Below are positions 5,961 through 11,072 of a stretch of DNA of 11,072 nt, piece by piece. Position 1 is the first letter of the stretch. Each line of letters starts with the position of its first letter. The DNA is taken from positions 1-11,072 of the forward strand of contig CAVJMJ010000034.1 in assembly GCA_963650915.1 (NCBI GenBank). The letters are read 5' to 3'. A model generated the notes under the pieces. It saw nothing but the letters and a program-made list of their open reading frames with translations. It was not told the DNA's origin and searched no databases. The stretch comes from UBA4636 sp963650915. GTDB lineage: Bacteria; Bacillota; Clostridia; Christensenellales; Borkfalkiaceae. The position numbers and the translations under genes are program-made.

Positions 5961-6301
5961 TAAAACATGCCTCCCATTTTGTTGTACGCACCTAATTTTT
6001 CTTCGCTTAACTCGTCTGCCTTTTCACATGCCGAATTGTACGCCGCCATGAAAAGATCTTCAAGCATTTCGACATCGTCGGGGTCAACGACGGACGGATC
6101 AAACGTTACGCCTTTAACAATCTTTTTTCCGCTTACGGTAACTTTTACCGCTCCGCTTGCCGCTTCGCCGACAAGTTCGGCTTCCTCTAATTCCTGTTGC
6201 GCGCGCTGAATGTCTTCTTGCATCTTTTGCGCTTGTTTCATAAGTTGTTGCATTTGATTGTTGCCGCCGAAGCCGCCACCGCCGAATCCTTTATATCCCA
6301 T
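5960..6301 (-). CDS. YbaB/EbfC family nucleoid-associated protein
   Basis: This 113-residue protein belongs to the YbaB/EbfC family of small dimeric DNA-binding, nucleoid-associated proteins, which are nearly always encoded between dnaX and recR, as here. It has a Gly-rich N-terminus (GFGGGGFGG), a long amphipathic helix (QMQQLMKQAQKMQEDIQRAQ, about 16-35), then the family core AVKVTVSGKK and the signature VVDPDDVEMLEDLFMAAYN (about 71-89). A short C-terminal tail ends GGMF. The ATG is preceded by AAGGAGACC at good spacing. The precise function in this organism is unknown; bacterial homologues bind DNA and influence recombination and repair. It is separated from dnaX by 244 bp, so it may have its own promoter. 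Confidence 0.95.
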   Translation of the reverse strand: MGYKGFGGGGFGGNNQMQQLMKQAQKMQEDIQRAQQELEEAELVGEAASGAVKVTVSGKKIVKGVTFDPSVVDPDDVEMLEDLFMAAYNSACEKADELSEEKLGAYNKMGGMF

Positions 6302-6545
6302 ATCGGTCTCCTTTTTGTTGGTTTTATTTTTTTATTTTTTTGATTTAGTTTTTTCGCTTTTAAAAAGCGTTTTGTCTTGTGTTTTTTATCGTTTTGTCTT
6401 GTTTTTCGGCATACGTTCGTAGGTTTTTAAAACCTAACGAGCCTTTGTGCAAGTTTAATTAGACGCACAAAATTATTTTTAATTTTGGCGCAAAAATTTG
6501 TTTTTAATTTTGCGAAACAAAATTTTTTAATTTTACTACACCAAA
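6302..6545. other. AT-rich intergenic region between dnaX and ybaB
   Basis: No gene is seen. It contains short dyads: CGCTTTT-A-AAAAGCG (6355-6369), TAGGTTTT-T-AAAACCTA (6420-6436) and a loose GTGC/GCAC pair near 6447-6468. It also has two near-copies of a TTTTTAATTTTG-containing unit at about 6477-6530. None is followed by a T-run on the minus strand, so I do not call a terminator for dnaX, and no promoter matches well enough to name. Confidence 0.5.
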
Positions 6546-8636
6546 TTATTCTTTGATTTGAAGTTTGCCGTCAAACATTTCGTTTACCGTTTCGGCGTCC
6601 TTTTTAAAATCGTCGGCGTCGGAAGAACTTTTCAGCGGGCTTTCTATGACGACGCGGTATGGTGCCAAGTTTGACACGATGCCTTGCAATATTTGCACGT
6701 TCTCGGGCTTTATCAATAAATTATATTCGTTCTCGCCCTCGGCAAGTATCTTTAACTTTCCGTCTTCGATTTTGGCGTCGAGTTCCTGACAGGCAATCCA
6801 TAACATTATGTGCTTTTCGGAACGCAATTTTCTTATAACGGTGCCCCATAACCTTGCGTCGGATATTCTGTCTCTTACCACCGCGCCTTCAACCGTCGGG
6901 CTTGGTTTTGCTAACGACGAAGCCTCTTTGTAACCTTCAAAACTTCCGCTATCCGCACTTTTTGCCGTCTCGTAATGATTATCACCGAACATCGTATCGC
7001 GCGCCCGCGTGTTTGACTGCATGGGCGTCTGCGTGTTTGACTGTGACGGTGTCTGCGTGTTTGACTGCATGGGCGTCTGCGTCGGTGTGGCTTTATACAG
7101 CGTTTCCGCACCGTCAAAGCCTATCTGCCCTTCGACGGGCGAAAAATCTTCGGGAGGGGCGTCCTCGTCGGAAATATAATCGAAGGCTTCCAATCTATCC
7201 GATTTCGGCACGTTTGCCTTGACAGCCTCGTTTGCGTTTGCCTTGCCGAATTCTATCGTATCCGTCTTTTTAAATGCGGGCGTTTGCTCGTCGGCAATTT
7301 TTTGCGTTTGAGTGTTTTTTATAGTTAAATTTTCATCGTTTGTATCGATAACGGGCTTATAGGCGGACTTTTGTTCGTTTTTTATCTCCGCCTGTTTTAG
7401 ATTGTTTTCGTCTTCCGTTTGGCTTTCTTGCCTTTTAACAGCGGTTTGAGAAGTTGCTTGTGCAATAACCGTACCGCCCTTTAAAATGCTTTCAAGAGTT
7501 TTTTCGAGTGCGGAAACCCTCGATATAAGTGCGTCCACGTTATAGTCCTCGGGCGGAAGGGTTGCTTTTACCGCAGCCGCCTCGAAAACGATTCTCGGGT
7601 GCGTACTGTACCTTAAATCGGTTTCTATAGCCGTAAAAATTTCCAAAATTCTTAAAAATCTGTGGTTATCGGTTAAATCGGACAGTTCGTAAAGTCTGTC
7701 GTACTCGGCGTCGGGCAACATCAAGATGTCTTTTGCACCCTTGCAGGTTTTTACCACCAAGACGTCGCGTATCATCGATAAAACGTCTTTGGTTAAAACG
7801 CTGATGCTTTTTCCGAGCCCGTTTAATTCGTCTATAACCGACAACACACCGCCTACGTCCGAACGCAAAATATAGTCCAAAAGTTTGGCGGTTTTTGAGG
7901 AATCTGACGCGCCTAAAATGTCGATAACCTGCTTATAGGTCAACTTTTCGTTGCCGTAAGACAGGCACAAGTCGGCAAGCGACAAGGCGTCCCTTATACT
8001 GCCTTCGCCCGATCTTGCAATCAATGCGGTGGCGGATTTTTCATAGGACTTGCCTACTTCGTCGTAAATTTTTTCGATGAGTTGTTGTATGACTTTGTCC
8101 GAAACGAGGTGGAAATCAAAGCGCATACACCTCGATAAAATGGTTGCCGGCAGTTTTTGCGGTTCGGTGGTCGCAAGTATAAAAACGGCGTGCTTGGGCG
8201 GTTCTTCAAGGGTTTTCAATAGGGCGTTGAAAGCCTCCGTCGTAAGCATGTGGACTTCGTCGATGATGTATACTTTGTACCTGCACGTTACCGGCGGATA
8301 CTGCACGTTGGTGCGGATTTCTTGCACGTTGTCGACTTTGTTGTTAGATGCGGCGTCGATTTCTATAATGTCGAGGTTGCTTTGGTCTGAAAGTTTTTGG
8401 CAAACCTCACACTCTCCGCACGGCGAACCGTCTTTTGGATTCAAACAGTTTATGGCGCGGGCAAAAATCCTCGCGACCGTGGTTTTACCCGTACCCCTTG
8501 CTCCGCAAAACAGGTAGGCGTGACCTATTCTTTCTGTTTTTATTTGATTAATTAACGTCGTTACGACGTGTTCCTGACCGACTACGCTTGAAAAATCGTT
8601 CGGTCTGAACCTTCTGTATATTGCAAGATAGGACAC
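6546..8636 (-). CDS. dnaX: DNA polymerase III subunit gamma/tau
   Basis: This 696-residue protein is the ATPase core of the clamp loader that loads the sliding clamp and bridges replisome polymerases. The N-terminus YLAIYRRFRPNDFSSVVGQ is diagnostic. Walker A is GARGTGKTT (45-53), the zinc cysteines are C64, C73, C76 and C79, and Walker B is VYIIDEVH (122-129). Sensor 1 lies in ILATTEP (153-159) and the SRC arginine finger at 168-170. After the AAA+ and collar domains comes a Gln/Thr/Ser/Asp-rich linker (about 390-590) with three 8-residue repeats, then a C-terminal tau-type domain from about 590. The GTG start is supported by a perfect GAGGTGAT Shine-Dalgarno. No convincing frameshift signal for a separate gamma form was seen. 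It lies four bases after sigH, an unusual partner. Confidence 0.98.
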   Translation of the reverse strand: MSYLAIYRRFRPNDFSSVVGQEHVVTTLINQIKTERIGHAYLFCGARGTGKTTVARIFARAINCLNPKDGSPCGECEVCQKLSDQSNLDIIEIDAASNNKVDNVQEIRTNVQYPPVTCRYKVYIIDEVHMLTTEAFNALLKTLEEPPKHAVFILATTEPQKLPATILSRCMRFDFHLVSDKVIQQLIEKIYDEVGKSYEKSATALIARSGEGSIRDALSLADLCLSYGNEKLTYKQVIDILGASDSSKTAKLLDYILRSDVGGVLSVIDELNGLGKSISVLTKDVLSMIRDVLVVKTCKGAKDILMLPDAEYDRLYELSDLTDNHRFLRILEIFTAIETDLRYSTHPRIVFEAAAVKATLPPEDYNVDALISRVSALEKTLESILKGGTVIAQATSQTAVKRQESQTEDENNLKQAEIKNEQKSAYKPVIDTNDENLTIKNTQTQKIADEQTPAFKKTDTIEFGKANANEAVKANVPKSDRLEAFDYISDEDAPPEDFSPVEGQIGFDGAETLYKATPTQTPMQSNTQTPSQSNTQTPMQSNTRARDTMFGDNHYETAKSADSGSFEGYKEASSLAKPSPTVEGAVVRDRISDARLWGTVIRKLRSEKHIMLWIACQELDAKIEDGKLKILAEGENEYNLLIKPENVQILQGIVSNLAPYRVVIESPLKSSSDADDFKKDAETVNEMFDGKLQIKE
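7007..7078 (-). repeat. 24-bp x 3 in-frame repeat in the DnaX linker
   Basis: 7007-7030, 7031-7054 and 7055-7078 are tandem units encoding QTPMQSNT, QTPSQSNT, QTPMQSNT. Units 1 and 3 are identical in DNA, so the duplication is recent. The segment lies in the disordered-looking linker, where length change should be tolerated. Confidence 0.9.
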
Positions 8637-8639
8637 TTT

Positions 8640-8647
8640 ATCACCTC
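8640..8647 (-). promoter_or_regulatory. Ribosome binding site of dnaX overlapping the sigH stop
   Basis: On the minus strand, GAGGTGAT is fully complementary to the anti-Shine-Dalgarno end of 16S rRNA; GAGG ends seven bases before the GTG at 8634-8636. The sigH stop codon TGA lies inside it (8641-8643), so ribosomes finishing sigH release on the dnaX ribosome binding site. This decides the GTG start and suggests coupling. Confidence 0.85.
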
Positions 8648-9213
8648 AATTCTTTGGTTTTTTCTTTGATTCTTTGAATGGCATTGTCCACCGACTTGGG
8701 ACTTTTGCCGAGTTTTTCGGCTATCTCGGTGTACTTTTCGCCTTCGACGTAAAGTTCAAAAACGCTTAACTCGAACCGTGACAGTCTGCTTTTGATGTTG
8801 CCTATAAGTTCGGAAAGCCCTTCTTCGCCGATTATTTTGTCTTCTGGCGAATACCCGAAACCCTCGGCTTCGCTTTCGACGAATTCTTGAATGGAAACGG
8901 AATCGTTTAAAGCACGATGCTTTTCCGACCTCGCCCGAGTTATGGCATTTATTATTCTGCTTTTTATGCACTTGTTGGCATACGTTTTAAAGGACGATGA
9001 ACCGAATTTTTCTTTGTCGTAACCGTTTACTGCGGAAAAAAGACCGATTAAGCCTTCCTGACACAAGTCTTCTTCGTCACCGCCGACCAAAAAATATGCA
9101 CGCGCGTAAATTCTTATAGGCGTAATATATCGGGAATACAATTCGTCAAAAGCACTTTGATCTCCATTTTTACTCATTGTGACGAGTTCCTCGTCCGCAA
9201 AATCACTATACAT
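8641..9213 (-). CDS. sigH: RNA polymerase sigma factor, SigH-like
   Basis: This 190-residue sigma-70 family protein resembles the SigH (Spo0H) group, which directs transition-phase and early sporulation genes in Bacillota. Region 2 spans about 18-95 and includes RAYFLVGGDEEDLCQEGLIG (38-57), closely like the SigH core-binding segment, and FKTYANKCIKSRIINAI (75-91) for -10 recognition. Region 4 (about 140-190) has the helix-turn-helix YTEIAEKLGKSPKSVDNAIQ (161-180). The ATG is preceded by AAGGGGG five bases upstream. Its position after rlmB matches the usual sigH neighbourhood, which supports the name. The yacP gene often found between rlmB and sigH is absent. A sporulation role is inference; many non-sporulating relatives keep this sigma factor. 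Confidence 0.9.
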   Translation of the reverse strand: MYSDFADEELVTMSKNGDQSAFDELYSRYITPIRIYARAYFLVGGDEEDLCQEGLIGLFSAVNGYDKEKFGSSSFKTYANKCIKSRIINAITRARSEKHRALNDSVSIQEFVESEAEGFGYSPEDKIIGEEGLSELIGNIKSRLSRFELSVFELYVEGEKYTEIAEKLGKSPKSVDNAIQRIKEKTKELR

Positions 9214-9234
9214 TTATTCCCCCTTATTTTTCCG

Positions 9235-9296
9235 TTGAATTTACTTTTGTATCGATTTTTGTGTCGATTTTCGTATCGATTTTGAATTTACTTTTG
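9235..9296. repeat. Nested repeats upstream of sigH
   Basis: Three 12-bp units (GTATCGATTTTT type) at 9249-9260, 9261-9272 and 9273-9284 are flanked by an exact 15-bp direct repeat TTGAATTTACTTTTG at 9235-9249 and 9282-9296. On the sigH-sense strand it is A-rich leader with ATCGAT sites. No promoter could be assigned. Confidence 0.85.
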
Positions 9297-9369
9297 AAAT
9301 CGGCTTAAAATTGATTTTTAATATCGGCTTTTTATCGGCTTTTTAAATTTGATTTTTGCTTCCTTCGAA

Positions 9370-9417
9370 ATTTATTTAAAGTTTCTTTGCCTCATTTATT
9401 TAAAGTTTCTTTGCCTC
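9370..9417. repeat. Exact 24-bp tandem duplication across the rlmB stop codon
   Basis: 9370-9393 and 9394-9417 are identical. The second (gene-proximal) copy contains the rlmB stop (9396-9398) and its last codons; the first lies just past the stop. The perfect identity indicates a recent event. Confidence 0.95.
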
Positions 9418-10118
9418 GTTGCCTCGAAAACCGCTATACCCGTTGCGACGGATGCGTTAAGCGAATTGATTTTGCCGAACATGGGTATTGCAACGACGCC
9501 GTCGCACAAACTTTTGGTAAGTTTGTTTACACCGGTGTCCTCTCCGCCGATAACGATGGCGATTTTTCCGCGCAAATCGGCTTTGTAAATGTTTTCGCCT
9601 CCGAGTTCGAGCGCATAAACCCATATGTCGTTTTCTTTGAGCCTTTTTATTGCGTCGTTTATGTTGCCGACTTTGGCTATCACGACGTGGTTTGCACTGC
9701 CTTCGGATATCCTCATAACGACTTCGTTGACGGAAGCCGACCTTCTTTTTCCGATGATTATCGCATCAACGCCCGCACATTCGGCAACCCTTATTATACT
9801 GCCTAAATTGTGGGTGTCCTCTATGCCGTCGAGAACGAGCAGTAACCCGTCTTTATCCCTTACGGCGTCCAAAACGTTGTCAAGGTCGGCGTAAATAAAG
9901 TCTGAAGCGTAGGCAACGAAACCTTGATGCTTCTTGGTAACGCTCTCTTTGTCGAGCACCGCTTTTTCGCAAAAAACGTATTTTACCCCGTTTTCTTTTA
10001 TAGTTTCGATAAGTCTTCTCGATTCCTCGTCCCTCATTCCGTTTTGAACGAGAACTTTGTCAATGGTCTTCGTTGAATTTATAAGTTCGTAAATCGCATT
10101 TCTGCCTTCAACCTTCAT
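9396..10118 (-). CDS. rlmB: 23S rRNA (guanosine-2'-O-)-methyltransferase, RlmB/TrmH family
   Basis: This 240-residue SPOUT-class, S-adenosylmethionine-dependent 2'-O-methyltransferase is of the SpoU/TrmH type; RlmB methylates G2251 of 23S rRNA in E. coli. The N-terminal substrate-binding domain begins with the typical VEGRNAIYELI (3-13). The knotted catalytic domain shows motif 1 DGIEDTHNLGSIIR (97-110, with N104 and R110), motif 2 IVIGGEDTGV (188-197, E193) and motif 3 IPMFGKINSLNASVATG (211-227). The start ATG follows AAGGCAAT, a weak ribosome site. Position between mrnC and sigH matches the conserved Bacillota order and supports RlmB over other TrmH-family members. The 3' end has an exact 24-bp tandem copy including the stop. 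Confidence 0.93.
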   Translation of the reverse strand: MKVEGRNAIYELINSTKTIDKVLVQNGMRDEESRRLIETIKENGVKYVFCEKAVLDKESVTKKHQGFVAYASDFIYADLDNVLDAVRDKDGLLLVLDGIEDTHNLGSIIRVAECAGVDAIIIGKRRSASVNEVVMRISEGSANHVVIAKVGNINDAIKRLKENDIWVYALELGGENIYKADLRGKIAIVIGGEDTGVNKLTKSLCDGVVAIPMFGKINSLNASVATGIAVFEATRQRNFK

Positions 10119-10147
10119 ATTGCCTTGCCTTTGCTACTTTGCCTTTG

Positions 10148-10202
10148 GAAAATTTTTATATGTTTATAAAATTTGAAAATTTTTTATATATTTATAAAAT
10201 TT
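10148..10202. repeat. 27/28-bp tandem duplication upstream of rlmB
   Basis: 10148-10174 and 10175-10202 are near-identical units (GAAAATTTTTATATGTTTAT and onward), differing by one inserted T and one substitution. They are extremely AT-rich and lie 30 bp upstream of rlmB. Confidence 0.85.
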
Positions 10203-10220
10203 ATAAATCGTTCAGCCAAT

Positions 10221-10252
10221 AATTAATTGGCGAATAAATTAATTGGCGAATT
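10221..10252. repeat. 16-bp tandem duplication with dyad, between mrnC and rlmB
   Basis: AATTAATTGGCGAATA (10221-10236) repeats as AATTAATTGGCGAATT (10237-10252). GCCAAT at 10215-10220 and ATTGGC at 10226-10231 form a 6-bp inverted repeat. Further out, GTGCGAAA near 10257 pairs with TTTCGCAC near 10293. No T-run makes this a clear terminator. Confidence 0.75.
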
Positions 10253-10296
10253 TTTAGTGCGAAAATTGTTTTGCGGTTTTATTTTGAAATTGTTTC

Positions 10297-10385
10297 GCAC
10301 TTTTATTGTGTGGTTTTATTTTGCGGTTTCGACCTCAGCACTTTTATTGTTCGGTTTCGACCTCTGCGGTTTCGGTTTTAACCTC
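10297..10385. repeat. Interleaved duplications across the mrnC stop codon
   Basis: GCACTTTTATTGT occurs at 10297-10309 and 10338-10350; the second copy contains the mrnC stop (10344-10346). CGGTTTCGACCTC occurs at 10324-10336 (beyond the stop) and 10352-10364 (inside the gene), with a variant CGGTTTTAACCTC at 10373-10385. The repeat thus forms both the acidic C-terminal tail of the protein and the DNA after the gene. Confidence 0.85.
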
Positions 10386-10814
10386 TGTATTAGCCTCGGT
10401 TTTATTAGATGCGGTTAAACCGCCGTAATTATGAAAATTCAAAACGTAGTCTAATCTTTCGTAATTGCCGATGACGTACAAATACCCCACGACCGCCTCA
10501 AAGCCCGTCGACTTGTTATAGTCCGAAATTTTGGCGTTTTTGGAATGCGAGGGCTTTTTTGCGTTTCTGCCCCGCCTGAATATATCCCCTTCTTCTTCCG
10601 TCAAAAAGGGTAAAATTTCGTTTGCAAGTTCGGCTTGGGTTTTTGCGCTTACCACCTTTGAGGTAAACTCGTTAAGTTTTCCGCTTTTATAATCGGTTTC
10701 AAAAGCCGCTTTTTCACGCACGTAAAGGGAATACACCGCATCGCCTATAAACGCAAGGACGACGGGACTCATTTTTAACGCCTTTTCTCGCCCGATTTTA
10801 TCTTGAAAATTCAA
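10344..10814 (-). CDS. mrnC: Mini-ribonuclease III (MrnC)
   Basis: This 156-residue RNase III-family protein lacks a double-stranded-RNA-binding domain, as Mini-III does. It matures 23S rRNA by cutting both strands of the precursor stem. Catalytic-domain signatures are LAFIGDAVYSLYVR (20-33, with D25), VSAKTQAEL (55-63), RRGRNAK (80-86) and TGFEAVVGYLY (103-113, with E106). The start is a TTG (10812-10814) backed by AAAGGGGG ending nine bases upstream. It gives an N-terminus of about the family's usual length; the next in-frame ATG (residue 15) would leave only about six residues before the catalytic motif. The last 20 residues (KTEANTEVKTETAEVETEQ) are an acidic low-complexity tail built from a GAGGTYRAAACCG repeat and are probably not functional. 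It is first in the minus-strand run. Confidence 0.93.
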   Translation of the reverse strand: MNFQDKIGREKALKMSPVVLAFIGDAVYSLYVREKAAFETDYKSGKLNEFTSKVVSAKTQAELANEILPFLTEEEGDIFRRGRNAKKPSHSKNAKISDYNKSTGFEAVVGYLYVIGNYERLDYVLNFHNYGGLTASNKTEANTEVKTETAEVETEQ

Positions 10815-10845
10815 TCAACTATACCCCCTTTGTCGGTGCGCAATA

Positions 10846-10874
10846 ATTTTATCACAATATAAAGTTTTTGACAA
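10846..10874 (-). promoter_or_regulatory. Sigma-A-type promoter for the mrnC-led gene run
   Basis: On the minus strand, -35 TTGTCA (10869-10874) and -10 TAAAAT (10846-10851) are separated by exactly 17 bp. A TGA precedes the -10 as in an extended -10 (TGn). Each hexamer matches consensus at five of six positions. Predicted transcription starts near 10838-10840, giving an mrnC leader of about 25 nt with the GGGGG ribosome site. This is the best promoter in the window. Confidence 0.85.
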
Positions 10875-11019
10875 TCATTTTCTATGAATTTATCGTAAAT
10901 TTTATGATAATTAAATTTTGTCTTAATTTGAAAAATTTACGCCTGCTCGTTGCTTTGTCGACGATTTTTTGCGGGTTGATTCGATGTTTTTTTTGCTACT
11001 CCGAGCGGTATTTTACAAG
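10875..11019. other. AT-rich upstream intergenic region
   Basis: No gene is seen. It contains a weak TTATC/GATAA dyad near 10891-10911 and scattered T-runs. A gene further right on either strand cannot be excluded, but none enters the window. Confidence 0.4.
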
Positions 11020-11072
11020 TTTGTTTGTAATGGTTTGTTTGTAATGGTTTGTTTGTAATGGTTTGTTTGTAA
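11020..11072. repeat. 14-bp tandem repeat at the right edge, cut by the window
   Basis: TTTGTTTGTAATGG repeats at 11020-11033, 11034-11047 and 11048-11061, and an 11-base partial copy reaches the end. The copies are identical. The array continues beyond the window; a copy number of at least 3.8 is visible. Confidence 0.95.

Noticed and set aside
5230..6051. 273-residue plus-strand open frame
   Set aside because: It is antisense to recR and the start of ybaB, which carry unmistakable family motifs.
6355..6369. Hairpin followed by T-rich sequence as a terminator
   Set aside because: The T-rich side is on the plus strand, where no gene is being transcribed; on the minus strand the flank is A-rich.
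6598..6612. TTTTAAAAAG in dnaX as a programmed frameshift site for gamma
   Set aside because: It does not fit a slippery heptamer in the dnaX frame and lies at the extreme 3' end, where a shift would not give a gamma-length product.
10868..10896. Plus-strand promoter from TTGACA at 10868
   Set aside because: The sequence 17 bp downstream is TATCGT, a poor -10, and no plus-strand gene follows in the window; the overlapping minus-strand promoter is much better.

Overview
The window looks like chromosomal DNA from an uncultured, moderately AT-rich member of the Bacillota (Clostridia-like, possibly gut-associated). The reasons are the gene set (a SigH-type sigma factor, Mini-RNase III, RlmB, DnaX, YbaB, RecR), the use of GTG and TTG starts with strong Shine-Dalgarno sites, and dispersed repeats of the kind common in gut Clostridia. 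The lineage is inference; no rRNA or other marker is present to fix it.

Layout. Positions 3-1700 (+) hold the 3' part of a secreted or surface beta-helix/GLUG protein. Its stop codon runs straight into a 13-copy array of a 14-bp palindrome at about 20-bp spacing (1701-1952). This is followed by a duplicated hairpin-bearing element and two strong opposed terminators (to 2246). Next comes a small DUF559 nuclease gene (2383-2751, -) bracketed by inverted copies of a 48-bp REP-like repeat, then more repeat fragments. A 17-bp x 6 array touches the stop codon of malQ (3160-4635, -). The 731 bp upstream of malQ carry no gene: a G/T-only tract, a T13G9 run, and more dispersed repeats, including a 58-bp direct repeat also found on the other side of malQ.

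From 5367 to 10814 six housekeeping genes all lie on the minus strand. In transcription order they are mrnC, rlmB, sigH, dnaX, ybaB and recR, behind a near-consensus promoter at 10846-10874. They join two clusters that are separate in Bacillus subtilis: mrnC-rlmB-sigH (rRNA maturation and modification, post-exponential sigma factor) and dnaX-ybaB-recR (clamp loader, nucleoid protein, recombination mediator). sigH-dnaX and ybaB-recR are tightly coupled; the other junctions are gaps of 182-244 bp.

The outstanding theme is repetition between genes. Almost every gap contains short tandem duplications (12, 14, 16, 17, 20, 24, 27 bp and others), and at four genes the duplication touches or crosses the stop codon. 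The two leads most worth following are the palindrome array behind the surface-protein gene and the DUF559 nuclease bracketed by REP-like inverted repeats.
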